34,445 bases of DNA, taken from the NCBI RefSeq assembly GCF_021531655.1, contig NZ_JADYUF010000037.1, positions 1 to 34,445 of the forward strand, in the 5' to 3' direction. Made by a program: the position numbers and the translations under genes. A model generated the notes under the pieces. It was not told the DNA's origin. It was given only the letters and a program-made list of their open reading frames with translations, and did not search any database. Positions 1-8,243 of this stretch are shown here, in pieces; positions within the stretch are counted from its first letter, which is position 1; each line of letters opens with the position of its first letter. The stretch comes from Leyella stercorea (lineage in GTDB: Bacteria > Bacteroidota > Bacteroidia > Bacteroidales > Bacteroidaceae).

Positions 1-98
1 GACATACGGAAATACTCAAAGCCTTTTTTATACAATAAATTCAACCTCAAAGTCTAAATCCGAAACTTGAGTAAATTACCGTATCTAACCAATTTACT

Positions 99-2981
99 AT
101 GACACAGAAGATCTTAAATTTGCTATTATTCTTATTATCATTCAGCGCTGCAGCCTCTGCCCAACTCGTTGGTTTTGAGGACCGGATTCCGCAAAACTTC
201 AAATGCTCGAAGCCTCAAGAACTCGCTCTTTCTTCCGATTATTATAAGGAAGGCACCAAGAGTCTGGAATGGAATTTCACGCCTGGCAGCGTGATTGACG
301 TAGCCGTAGAGAAGCCCTTTGCCTTGAAGGACGATAATGGCATAATGTTGTGGATATACAACGAGCGTCCACAGAAAGATTCTTTGCGATTCGAATTCTA
401 CGCTCCTGACGGCGACGTATCTTATCGGTTTGCCTTCCGCCTTTATTCTGCCGGATGGCGTGCCTGCTGGATTGGCTTCAAAAACATGCAGGGCGACAAG
501 AAGAACCATAACGTTGCGGGCTATCGCATCATTGCTCCCGAGCGCAAGGGTAGGGTATATCTTGACCGTCTCACCTTCCCAGTGAAGAAGATTAACGACC
601 GCACCACCCCCGACCTTCAGATGCCCAGCAACAACTCTTTGACCTATCGCGACCTCTGGCATTGGTGCCGTGTGTGGCAGTGGGAGCAATATAAGTACGA
701 CATTCCTTTGGCAAAGCAACTTACAGCCGACGAGAAACAGGACCTCGCAACTGTTGAAAAGCGACTCACTGAGGCTCTCGACGTGCGCGTGGCACCAAAG
801 AAACAGGTAGAGAAAGCGTATGCTACATTCAAGAAAGTGAATATACGCAAGAGTGGCGACGGCTTCACCGGTGCTCCGATTGTAGCTCCCGACGAGCTCA
901 ACCGCAAGAAGGGCGAGATAACTCTCAATGATGTTGAGGACATGCTTGCTGGTTTTGCTCTTGATGCCTATTGCAATCACTCGGCTGAAGCATCCAATAA
1001 CTACTTCCTCGTTTGGGACTATGTCATCAATCAGGGATTCGCCTTCGGCAGTGGAATGGGCACCAACCATCACTACGGCTATCAGATTCGCCGCGTGTAC
1101 AACACCGCATGGCTCATGCGCGACGCTATATGGCGTTCGAAGAATCGCGACAACATACTCTCTACGCTCATCTTCTGGTCGGCATTGCAGGAGACTCGCG
1201 TGCCAGCCAAGGCAGGACGTGACGAGCTGCTCGACTCGTGGCACACTCTGCTCATGCCCAAGACCGTGTCGTCTTTGCTTATGGTCAATCCGTGCGAACG
1301 TGCTCGTGCCCTTACCGGACTGACACGTTGGCTCAGCGGAACGCTTCAGTATACTCCCGGAACAATAGGCGGCATCAAGGTCGACGGCACCACATTCCAT
1401 CATGGCGGTTTCTATCCTGCCTACACTACGGGCGTGCTTGCCATGATAGGCCAGTACGTCTCGCTCACCAACCATACTCGTTACGTGCCTACGGTTGAGG
1501 CTCGTCAGGTGCTGAAGCAGGCTTTCCTCTCAATGCGCAATTACAGTAATATGTACGAGTGGGGCGTAGGCATAAGCGGACGCCATCCGTTCGGCTCGTC
1601 GATGAAGGACGACGATATAGCCTCGTTTGCCTATCTGGCACTTGCCGGCGACCTCTCGGGCGAAGGCAACAAGTTCGACCGTCATCTTGCAGCCGACTAT
1701 CTGCGCCTCTGCAAGAAGAACACTCCCGAAGCTGCCTACTTCCGTAAGGAGGGCATCAAGCCTGCCAAGGCTCCGCAGGGATTCTTCGTATACAACTACG
1801 GTTCGGCTGGAATCTTCCGCCGCAGCGACTGGATGGTGACGCTGAAGGGCTACACCACCGACGTGTGGGGAGCCGAGATATACAAGAAGGACAATCGCTA
1901 CGGTCGCTACCAGAGCTACGGTTCGGTACAGATTATGGGCTATCCGTCGCGCAAGGCGAGCGGTTTTGACGAGAACGGTTGGGATTGGAACCGCCTGCCG
2001 GGCACCACTACCATTCATCTGCCGTTCGATATGCTCGACAGTCCGCTTCCCGGCACTACTATGGCACACAGCAAGGAGAACTTCTCAGGTGCGAGTTCGC
2101 TTGAAGGAATGAACGGAATGTTTGCCATGAAGCTTATGGAGCGCAAGATGAAGAACTTCACTCCCGACTTCGTAGCACGCAAGTCTGTGTTCTGTTTCGA
2201 CAACCGTATGGTTTGCCTCGGCACCGGCATCAGCAATAGCAACGCTACATATCCTACCGAAACCACCCTCTTCCAGAGCACATTCACCAAGGGCAAGAGC
2301 GACATCTATGTCGACGGCAAGCTGAAGGATGCCGCTTTCAGCCTTGAACTGAACGACGGCAAGCCTCACTGCATTCAGGACGGCTACAACAACTGCTACA
2401 TCTTCAACTCTGGCGACGTCCGTGTGCAGATAGCCGAGCAGGAGTCGTGCCACGAGAAGACCCGCAAGCCAACTCAAGGAACGTTTGCCTCGGCATATAT
2501 CAACCACGGCGTATCGCCCAAGGATGCTCAGTACGAATATCTGGTACTTGTTCAGCCCACCAAGCAGGAGCTTGACGCAGCCCGCAGCAAGGCTCCTTAT
2601 CAGATACTCCATAAGGACAACACCGCTCACGTAGTGACGGACAAGCTCACGGGCATTACTGCCTACGCTGCCTTCGACACCTATCAGCCGCAAGGCGACA
2701 AGCTCTTCAGCCTGATTCCTGCCGAAACTATGGTGATGCAGAAGGCTTCGGATGGGGGCATCGTGATGAGCGTGTGCGACCCTAACCTGAATATCTCGGA
2801 GAAGACATTCACCACAAAGGAGCCGAGCCGTCCCATCGTTAAGCAGATTGTAATGAAGGGCAAGTGGAACCTGGCACAGCCTAACGACAAGGTGAAAGTA
2901 CAGACCACAGCTACAGAAACGATCCTTACTGTGACTTGCCAGCATGGTCAGCCGGTGGAGTTTTATATTATTAAAGGATAA
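99..2981 (+). CDS. PL8-family chondroitin/hyaluronan (glycosaminoglycan) lyase, secreted
   Basis: Predicted polysaccharide lyase of the chondroitinase ABC type, which cleaves chondroitin/dermatan sulfate or hyaluronan by beta-elimination in the periplasm or at the cell surface. The 960-residue length fits the family. Residues 1-21 are a signal peptide ending ASA/Q. An N-terminal beta-sandwich (about 22-165) is followed by the alpha-toroid catalytic domain and C-terminal beta domains. By comparison with the Proteus chondroitinase ABC I tetrad (His501, Tyr508, Arg560, Glu653), the counterparts here are His435 and Tyr442 in DGTTFHHGGFYPAY, Arg495 in SGRHPFG and Glu593 in AEIYKKDNRYGRYQ; the spacing agrees. 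The family signature GWDWNRLPGTTTIHLP is intact. No sulfatase, SusC/D pair or hybrid two-component sensor lies next to it, so it appears to be a stand-alone enzyme, although the window begins only 98 bases upstream. Exact substrate cannot be read from sequence. Confidence 0.9.
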   Translation: MTQKILNLLLFLLSFSAAASAQLVGFEDRIPQNFKCSKPQELALSSDYYKEGTKSLEWNFTPGSVIDVAVEKPFALKDDNGIMLWIYNERPQKDSLRFEFYAPDGDVSYRFAFRLYSAGWRACWIGFKNMQGDKKNHNVAGYRIIAPERKGRVYLDRLTFPVKKINDRTTPDLQMPSNNSLTYRDLWHWCRVWQWEQYKYDIPLAKQLTADEKQDLATVEKRLTEALDVRVAPKKQVEKAYATFKKVNIRKSGDGFTGAPIVAPDELNRKKGEITLNDVEDMLAGFALDAYCNHSAEASNNYFLVWDYVINQGFAFGSGMGTNHHYGYQIRRVYNTAWLMRDAIWRSKNRDNILSTLIFWSALQETRVPAKAGRDELLDSWHTLLMPKTVSSLLMVNPCERARALTGLTRWLSGTLQYTPGTIGGIKVDGTTFHHGGFYPAYTTGVLAMIGQYVSLTNHTRYVPTVEARQVLKQAFLSMRNYSNMYEWGVGISGRHPFGSSMKDDDIASFAYLALAGDLSGEGNKFDRHLAADYLRLCKKNTPEAAYFRKEGIKPAKAPQGFFVYNYGSAGIFRRSDWMVTLKGYTTDVWGAEIYKKDNRYGRYQSYGSVQIMGYPSRKASGFDENGWDWNRLPGTTTIHLPFDMLDSPLPGTTMAHSKENFSGASSLEGMNGMFAMKLMERKMKNFTPDFVARKSVFCFDNRMVCLGTGISNSNATYPTETTLFQSTFTKGKSDIYVDGKLKDAAFSLELNDGKPHCIQDGYNNCYIFNSGDVRVQIAEQESCHEKTRKPTQGTFASAYINHGVSPKDAQYEYLVLVQPTKQELDAARSKAPYQILHKDNTAHVVTDKLTGITAYAAFDTYQPQGDKLFSLIPAETMVMQKASDGGIVMSVCDPNLNISEKTFTTKEPSRPIVKQIVMKGKWNLAQPNDKVKVQTTATETILTVTCQHGQPVEFYIIKG

Positions 2982-3009
2982 AGCTCTACCATAGAAGCTC
3001 TACCCCCAG

Positions 3010-3030
3010 CCCCTCCCCCGCAGGGAGGGG
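3010..3030. repeat. GC-rich hairpin CCCCTCCC/GGGAGGGG
   Basis: A perfect 8-bp stem (3010-3017 with 3023-3030) and 5-base loop lie 28 bases after the lyase stop codon. No T-tract follows, so it is more likely a dispersed intergenic palindrome than a terminator. Confidence 0.6.
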
Positions 3031-3067
3031 AGTGATGTGCTGTGCAGTTTGTACAGTATTATAATGG

Positions 3068-3158
3068 AACGGCGGACTCCCGTCCGACGCACAAGCAAAC
3101 ATTTTGAATATTGTTTTTTGCTTGTGCGTCGCGCAGGAGTCCGCCGTTTTGTTTTTTG
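3068..3158 (+). terminator. Very long hairpin with T-rich tail after the lyase gene
   Basis: The arms 3068-3099 and 3117-3148 pair along 32 positions: 13 bp outside (AACGGCGGACTCC), a 4-base internal loop, and 15 bp inside (CGACGCACAAGCAAA). The loop is about 17 bases. The plus-strand continuation is TTTTGTTTTTTG, so it can act as an intrinsic terminator for the lyase gene. The stem is far longer than a usual terminator, so it may be a mobile palindromic repeat recruited to the 3' end. Confidence 0.65.
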
Positions 3159-3170
3159 AATTATATTGTT

Positions 3171-3277
3171 TAGTCCACAAACTACACCATCTCACCATCA
3201 CAACACCTCACCATCTCAACCAATTATCACAAACCACACCATCTCAACACCTCAACATTACAACTGGAGCGCAGCTC
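3171..3277. repeat. Dispersed intergenic element, copy 1 (CACCATCTCAACACCTCAACA type)
   Basis: A low-complexity stretch built from CACCATCTCAA / CACCTCAAC words, ending in a small hairpin GGAGC-GCA-GCTCC directly beside the stop codon of the DUF4421 gene. A related copy lies at 4741-4800 next to the stop codon of the AraC gene: both begin TAG(T/C)CCACAAAC and both end CTCAACAT(T/C)ACAACTG before a GCGC-containing palindrome. On the minus strand both copies lie just downstream of a gene. Confidence 0.55.
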
Positions 3278-4525
3278 CTAAAACCTGAATCCGAAGAACA
3301 TTCTCACTCTCCATTTGTTTCTTCTCACTTGCAGATGGTCTTCATCGCCGGCTACGGAGTAGTTGTACACCGCTGTGGCACCTGCGAATTTGTTGCGCCA
3401 AGAGTATACGGCGGCGGCACGTCCCGTGATGATTGCCGAGGGGAAATGATATTTCATGTCGTGGCGCATGGTGTTGGTTGCAGTCTGGTCGTTGCCATCG
3501 TCGGCAGTGGTCTTGGTCTTAGTATAGTCGTGCGAGTATACAGTCACGGTGGGTAGGGCAGAGAGGTGGAACAGCCAGTGGCTGAATGCTACCAGATTGT
3601 AGGCATAGCCGGCACCCACGGCAAACTCGTTGAGGCGGATGGTCATGTCGCTCAGCTCCGTCTTCGAACCGTCGAAGCTTGCGCCAATCATCCAGCTTCC
3701 TGCGCTGCGCTTCTGTATATAGCTCTGACTGAAGGCGGCAGGGAAGGAGAACCGACGATAGTTGAAGGCATAGTAGAAGTTGAGGTTGAGCGCATTCTGC
3801 GAAATCTGTCCCTTGTGTATGTCTATGCGTTCAGCGTCAGCAGCCTTATATCCGTGATATGTCTTTGATGACAGGAACACCACGTCAAATCCATAGCGGT
3901 TGCTATACGAGTTGAGGTTGTACTCGAAGTCCTTGCACTTGCCTGCAAACTTGGCAGGATTGACAGCCACGCCCAGTCCCAATCCGCGGTAAGCCACAGC
4001 CATGCTGAGCGTTCCACGGCAGTCGGCTGTAACGCGCGAGCGGTTCTGCACGCCGTCCGTAACGCTTGTTGTGCGCATGTCGGCACCCGACAGATTGCCT
4101 CGGTATTTAATGGTCCATCGTGCGTCGGGCCGTCCTATGTAGGCGGTATCGTACTTGACTTTATGATAATTGGCAGCCAGGAGCGAGTCGCCACGGAACA
4201 GTTGGCGGTCGTAACGTGCCAGTCGCTTCTGTATTTTGATGTGTCTACGCATGTAGCGCTGCTTCCTCTTCTCGCTCATCTTGCTCTTGTTGATTTCAGC
4301 CATGATGACAGAGTCGGTCCATTGCAGCATCTGTCCGCGGTCGGCGGAGCGTCTTAGTTCCAGTCGGAGGCTATCGGCGCACATCAGCCAAGCCTTGAAC
4401 TTACGGCGTGGCTTCTTCTCCTGCGCAATGGCAGCATCCGGCATTGCCAGCGACAACGTTGTTGCAAGCAGCACAACCCGCAGCAACCATAACGACGATG
4501 TAATATGCATGTTTTTAATTCTCAT
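3278..4525 (-). CDS. DUF4421 family protein, predicted outer-membrane/periplasmic
   Basis: Uncharacterised Bacteroidetes protein that I assign to DUF4421 from its overall pattern (YDTAYIGRPDARWTIKYRGN near the N-terminal third, then amphipathic beta strands). I chose the ATG at 4525 (415 residues): the in-frame TTG at 4552 overlaps the promoter -7 box and cannot be transcribed as a start. ATG 4510 is also possible. Residues 1-35 contain a signal peptide (basic start, hydrophobic SSLWLLRVVLLATTLSLA, cleavage near AIA/Q). A Lys/Arg-rich helical part (about 35-110) precedes beta-rich sequence that ends in FFGFRF; a terminal aromatic is typical of outer-membrane barrels. Function unknown. It is monocistronic with its own promoter and converges on the lyase gene. 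Confidence 0.75.
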   Translation of the reverse strand: MRIKNMHITSSLWLLRVVLLATTLSLAMPDAAIAQEKKPRRKFKAWLMCADSLRLELRRSADRGQMLQWTDSVIMAEINKSKMSEKRKQRYMRRHIKIQKRLARYDRQLFRGDSLLAANYHKVKYDTAYIGRPDARWTIKYRGNLSGADMRTTSVTDGVQNRSRVTADCRGTLSMAVAYRGLGLGVAVNPAKFAGKCKDFEYNLNSYSNRYGFDVVFLSSKTYHGYKAADAERIDIHKGQISQNALNLNFYYAFNYRRFSFPAAFSQSYIQKRSAGSWMIGASFDGSKTELSDMTIRLNEFAVGAGYAYNLVAFSHWLFHLSALPTVTVYSHDYTKTKTTADDGNDQTATNTMRHDMKYHFPSAIITGRAAAVYSWRNKFAGATAVYNYSVAGDEDHLQVRRNKWRVRMFFGFRF

Positions 4526-4549
4526 AATAATGTGTGGATTGACATTCTG

Positions 4550-4580
4550 CAAAATTACTAAAATCTTGGCTTTTTGGCAA
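4550..4580 (-). promoter_or_regulatory. Bacteroidetes promoter for the DUF4421 gene
   Basis: On the minus strand TTG (4578-4580), 20 bases, then TAATTTTG (4550-4557), matching the Bacteroidetes TTTG / TAnnTTTG consensus and spacing. The predicted transcript start lies about 20 bases before ATG 4525. Confidence 0.75.
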
Positions 4581-4589
4581 TTATGTGCT

Positions 4590-4655
4590 AAATGTTAAGT
4601 GTTAAATGTTAAGTGTTAAGTGCTCAGCGCTAAATGTTAAGTGTTAAATGTTAGG
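4590..4655. repeat. Degenerate tandem GTTAAGTGTTAAAT repeat
   Basis: Imperfect head-to-tail copies of TAAATGTTAAGTGT upstream of the DUF4421 promoter, between it and the 3' end of the AraC gene. The stretch 4591-4776 has no coding potential and holds this repeat, the hairpin at 4708-4733 and the second dispersed intergenic element. Confidence 0.6.
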
Positions 4656-4707
4656 AGTTATATTCAAAACGACCGAATACACGAACAGCAGTACCTATTG
4701 CTTGCTC

Positions 4708-4733
4708 AGGTTATGGCGGGGACGCCATAACCT
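4708..4733. repeat. Perfect 11-bp hairpin AGGTTATGGCG/CGCCATAACCT
   Basis: Inverted repeat with a 4-base GGGA loop in the gap downstream of the AraC gene. No T-run follows on either strand, so a terminator role is uncertain. Confidence 0.55.
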
Positions 4734-4740
4734 CCTACAT

Positions 4741-4820
4741 TTAGCCCACAAACCACACTATCTCACCACCTCAACATCACAACTGAGCTGCGCTCACCCC
4801 CTCAACGGGGGAGCGCAACT
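4741..4820. repeat. Dispersed intergenic element, copy 2, overlapping the AraC stop codon
   Basis: Related to the stretch at 3171-3277 and followed by two nested palindromes (TGAGCTGCGCTCA at 4783-4795 and CCCCCTCAACGGGGG at 4797-4811). The last dozen codons of the AraC gene lie inside this structure. Confidence 0.5.
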
Positions 4821-5655
4821 CCCTCTTCCTGAACTGTTGCGGTGTCATACCCGTGTGCTGCTTGAAGTATCGGCAGAAGAACGAGAGGTCGCTGAAGTGA
4901 TAGTCCCACGCTATTTGTTTGATGGATTTCTCCTCAGTGGTGAGCGATTGCTTTATCTGCAACACCACATACTGATTGATAATGGTCTTGATGGTGTGGC
5001 TGGTCATGCGTTGTGTCACCATGTTGAGATACTTTGGCGAGATGTGTAGCAGTTCGGCGTAGTAGCTAACGTCGCGCGACTCGCGGTAGCGGCGCTCCAG
5101 TTCGCGCATAAACTGATTGAACAGTTCCTTGGTACGCGGGCTCTCGCTCTCCGCCTTGCGCTCGGAAGGGTTGCGATACAGATAGTCGTAGAATCCCAGG
5201 AAGAAAGCCTTCAGCTGCAGCATCACCAGTTGGTCGAGACAGATGCAGCCCTCCTGCTCGAAGTACAGACGCAGCAGCGTCAGCATATTGCTCACGATGC
5301 TCGTCAGCGTAGCCGACTCGGTACGGCAGCGGTCGGTCTTCAGTTCGGAGTACACGGTATGTTCCAGTTGCAGACTGGCTTCGCGCAGCAGCGACGCGGC
5401 ATAGCGCAGCGTCTCAGCCTTGAACTCCTCGCTCTTGCTTGTTATCGACACCACGTCGCCCGGAAACAGCGTTATCACCGAGCCGGGCTTCAGCCGCCAT
5501 TCCGTGAAGTTCACCCTGAAGTCAGCCTCGCCCTCCCTGCACAGCACAATCATTCCGTAGTCAATCACCACGTACTCGCCCAGCCATTCGTCCAGACTGC
5601 GTGTCTTGAGCGAAGCCTTGCGGTTGGAGCGCATTTCTATATCCTTGAGTTCCAT
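4777..5655 (-). CDS. AraC-family transcriptional regulator, probable regulator of the divergent efflux operon
   Basis: A 292-residue one-component regulator. An N-terminal ligand/cupin-like half (about 20-165) precedes an AraC/XylS double helix-turn-helix at about 195-280: first HTH around VSYYAELLHISPKYLNMVTQ, second around SIKQIAWDYHFSDLSFFCRY, closed by the family signature FKQHTGMTPQQFRKRE. It is transcribed away from the TolC-led operon with about 190 bases between the two start codons, the usual arrangement for a local regulator; that it regulates the pump is inference. Its ligand is unknown. The final residues after RKRE (RSPVEGVSAAQL) are encoded by the intergenic repeat at 4777-4812, so they are probably a non-functional extension. 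Confidence 0.88.
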   Translation of the reverse strand: MELKDIEMRSNRKASLKTRSLDEWLGEYVVIDYGMIVLCREGEADFRVNFTEWRLKPGSVITLFPGDVVSITSKSEEFKAETLRYAASLLREASLQLEHTVYSELKTDRCRTESATLTSIVSNMLTLLRLYFEQEGCICLDQLVMLQLKAFFLGFYDYLYRNPSERKAESESPRTKELFNQFMRELERRYRESRDVSYYAELLHISPKYLNMVTQRMTSHTIKTIINQYVVLQIKQSLTTEEKSIKQIAWDYHFSDLSFFCRYFKQHTGMTPQQFRKRELRSPVEGVSAAQL

Positions 5656-5794
5656 ATCTACAGTATTCTTCTATAAGCTTGCGTTCTGATTTGTGCTGCA
5701 AATATCGCTATTTTAAATGACAAAACGGCACGACAGTTCCGAAATGTCCCATTCCTGTAGATATTTAATAAATAATCGGCGTGGCGGAAATGCG

Positions 5795-5802
5795 TAACTT
5801 TG
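5795..5802 (+). promoter_or_regulatory. -7 box TAACTTTG for the efflux operon
   Basis: A TAnnTTTG element 45 bases before the tolC-like ATG. No good -33 TTG is seen at the proper distance, which suggests an activator-dependent promoter; the divergent AraC protein is the obvious candidate. Confidence 0.55.
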
Positions 5803-5847
5803 CAGTCGCAAAATCAATGTTTTTTATTTATAAGCATCATCGTAATA

Positions 5848-7155
5848 ATGAAGAAAAGATTATTATGCGCTGTCTGCGTGTGTCTGCTTTCGGTTGTAAG
5901 CGGCATGGCTCAGACACAGCGCAGCATGACAGTTGACCAACTATTCAGTCTGATTGAGAGCGGCAGCAATGTGCTCACGGCGCAGAAGACGGGCGTCGAC
6001 GTAGCCAGCCGTGCCGTAGAGGAGGCCAAGAGCAAGCGCCTGCCCGACATCAACGCGTCGCTCACGGCAAGCTACAACGGCAACGTGCTCATGACCGACC
6101 GCGACTTCTCCAACGCCAAGGGCATAACACAGCCCCACTTCGGCAACTCCTTTGCGCTTGAGGCGCAGCAGGTGGTGTATGCAGGCGGAGCCATCAACAG
6201 CGGCATCCGACTTGCCGAACTGCAGAAACAACGCAGCGAGAACGCCGTACAGATTACCCGCAACCAGATGCGTTTCGTCGCTCTTGGACAGTATCTGGAG
6301 CTGATGAAGCTCAACAACGGCATCAAGGTGTACGACAGCAACATCACTCTCACCGCCAAACTCATCGACGACATCAAGTCAAGACAGAAGCAGGGCATGG
6401 CACTGAAGAACGACGTGACACGATACGAGCTGCAGATGGAGTCGCTCAGACTCGGCAAGCGACGCTTGGAAGACCAGAAGAGCATCGCAAACCACCAGCT
6501 TTGCAACACGCTCGGACTCGCCGACGTCACCATCGTGCCCGACATGAATCTTGAAGCCATTGACGACAACCTCGATTCGGAGCAATTGCTGCAAACCGAA
6601 GCAGCCAATTTTTCGCCCGTTTTGCAGCAGTCTGCCATCGACGTGAAGATGGCTGAACAGCAGCTCAAGCTGAGCAAGAGCGAACTCCTGCCCAAGATAG
6701 CCGTCGTAGCAGCCGACAACTTTGCCGGACCGTTCACCTACGACCTTCCGCCCATTGACAAGAACTTCAACATCTGGTACATAGGTGTCGGCGTGAAATA
6801 CTCGCTCAGCTCGCTCTTCAAGTCCAACAAGTCCGTTCGCCGAGCCAAGGAGCAGCTGCGACTGAGCAACACCGCCCACAGCGTTGCAGCCGAAACTGTC
6901 AACAACAACATGCAGCAGGCGTACACAATGCACAAGCAATCGTTTGTCGAACTGCGCACCCAGCAGAAGAGTGTGGAGCTGGCCCAGCAGAACTATCAGG
7001 TCGTGAGCAACCGCTACAACAACCAGCTGGCGCTCATCACCGACATGATCGACGCGTCGAACATAAAGCTCAACGCCGAACTGCAGGAAGTTAACGCCCG
7101 CATCAACATAGCCTACACCTACTACAACGTGCGCTATGCTGCCGGCAATATATAA
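5848..7155 (+). CDS. TolC-family outer-membrane efflux protein
   Basis: Outer-membrane channel of a tripartite efflux pump, 435 residues from ATG 5848. An upstream in-frame TTG at 5800 overlaps the -7 box and is rejected as a start. The signal peptide is MKKRLLCAVCVCLLSVVSGMA/Q. The mature part has the two long coiled-coil OEP repeats of TolC proteins: Gln/Lys/Leu-rich heptads at about 100-215 and 310-420, separated by the strand regions that build the barrel. It is the first gene of an operon with the HlyD/EmrA-like adaptor (54-base gap) and the membrane transporter. Substrate is unknown; systems of this build export drugs, dyes or fatty acids. Confidence 0.9.
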   Translation: MKKRLLCAVCVCLLSVVSGMAQTQRSMTVDQLFSLIESGSNVLTAQKTGVDVASRAVEEAKSKRLPDINASLTASYNGNVLMTDRDFSNAKGITQPHFGNSFALEAQQVVYAGGAINSGIRLAELQKQRSENAVQITRNQMRFVALGQYLELMKLNNGIKVYDSNITLTAKLIDDIKSRQKQGMALKNDVTRYELQMESLRLGKRRLEDQKSIANHQLCNTLGLADVTIVPDMNLEAIDDNLDSEQLLQTEAANFSPVLQQSAIDVKMAEQQLKLSKSELLPKIAVVAADNFAGPFTYDLPPIDKNFNIWYIGVGVKYSLSSLFKSNKSVRRAKEQLRLSNTAHSVAAETVNNNMQQAYTMHKQSFVELRTQQKSVELAQQNYQVVSNRYNNQLALITDMIDASNIKLNAELQEVNARINIAYTYYNVRYAAGNI

Positions 7156-7209
7156 TAATGTGTAATAAGACAACCAACTTTTTCAACATCAATAAATAAC
7201 AACAACGAC

Positions 7210-8238
7210 ATGGACAAGAAACTTTTGCGAACCATATACAACATCTGCGTACTCATTCTGCTCGTCATCGGAGCATGGCTTGTGGTGAATCATTTCGTGC
7301 ATTTCGGCGACGGCGAGTTCACCGACAACGCCACCGTGCAGCAGCACATCACACCCGTCAATACCCGTGTGGGCGGATTCATCAAGGAGATACGATTCAG
7401 CGAATATCAGCCCGTACATAAGGGCGACACTCTCGTGATAATCGAGGACAGCGAGTTCCGCCTCCAGCTGGCTCAGGCTGAGGCCAACCTGCAGCGCGAA
7501 ATGGCAGGCGGCGATGCCACGACTTCGGGCATCGGCGTGACACGACAGAACATGAGCGTGTCGGATGCCGGCATCGACGAGGCTCGTGTACGGCTCGACA
7601 ACGCACGCCAGGACGACCAGCGCTACGCCCAACTGCTCAAAGCCGACGCCGTGACACAGCAGCAGTACGACCAGATACACACCAACTATCTCGCTGCCAA
7701 GGCTCGCTACGAGCAGGTGGTGCGCAGCCGTGCCACACTGAATCGTGCCGAGCAGGAGCAGGGCCATCGTCTGTCGCAGAACAAGGCTGCCATCGACGTG
7801 GCGCAGGCGCAGATTAAGCTCGCCCGACTCAACCTCTCGTACACCGTCATCACGGCTACAGCTGACGGCGTGGTGGGCAAGAAGAACATACACGTGGGCC
7901 AGCTCGTGCAGCCCGGTCAGGCTATGGTCGACATCGTGGACAATTCCGAGCTGTGGGTAGTGGCAAACTATCGCGAGACCCAACTGCCCGGTATCAGCCT
8001 CGGAGCAAAGGTGAGCATCAAGGCGGACGCTGTGCCCGACGTAGAGTTTGAGGGCACCGTGGAGCGCATCAGCGACGCTACCGGTTCGGCTTTCTCCGTG
8101 ATTCCGCAGGACAATGCTACGGGCAACTTCGTCAAGGTGGAGCAGCGCATACCGGTGCGCATACATCTTGAAGGCGACAAGTCGAAGCTCGCCAAGTTGC
8201 GTGCAGGCATGAACGTTGAATGTACTGTCAACAAGTAG
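7210..8238 (+). CDS. HlyD/EmrA-type membrane fusion protein
   Basis: Periplasmic adaptor linking the inner-membrane transporter to the TolC channel, 342 residues. One N-terminal membrane anchor (about 8-30, YNICVLILLVIGAWLVVNHF) is followed by a split lipoyl/biotinyl half (about 45-80, VNTRVGGFIKEIRFSEYQPV), an alpha-helical hairpin (about 85-205), the second lipoyl half (ADGVVGKKNIHVGQLVQPGQ) and a beta-barrel domain. The motif GNFVKVEQRIPVRI near the C-terminus is typical of the EmrA subgroup, which pairs with major-facilitator pumps rather than RND pumps. It is followed after only 5 bases by the transporter gene, so translational coupling is likely. Confidence 0.92.
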   Translation: MDKKLLRTIYNICVLILLVIGAWLVVNHFVHFGDGEFTDNATVQQHITPVNTRVGGFIKEIRFSEYQPVHKGDTLVIIEDSEFRLQLAQAEANLQREMAGGDATTSGIGVTRQNMSVSDAGIDEARVRLDNARQDDQRYAQLLKADAVTQQQYDQIHTNYLAAKARYEQVVRSRATLNRAEQEQGHRLSQNKAAIDVAQAQIKLARLNLSYTVITATADGVVGKKNIHVGQLVQPGQAMVDIVDNSELWVVANYRETQLPGISLGAKVSIKADAVPDVEFEGTVERISDATGSAFSVIPQDNATGNFVKVEQRIPVRIHLEGDKSKLAKLRAGMNVECTVNK

Positions 8239-8243
8239 CCTCT

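Noticed and set aside
138..1475. 445-residue open frame on the minus strand
   Set aside because: Antisense to the PL8 lyase, whose catalytic motifs are all intact.
4526..4552. TTG start for the DUF4421 gene
   Set aside because: It overlaps the -7 box, so it would not be in the transcript; ATG 4525 gives a proper signal peptide.
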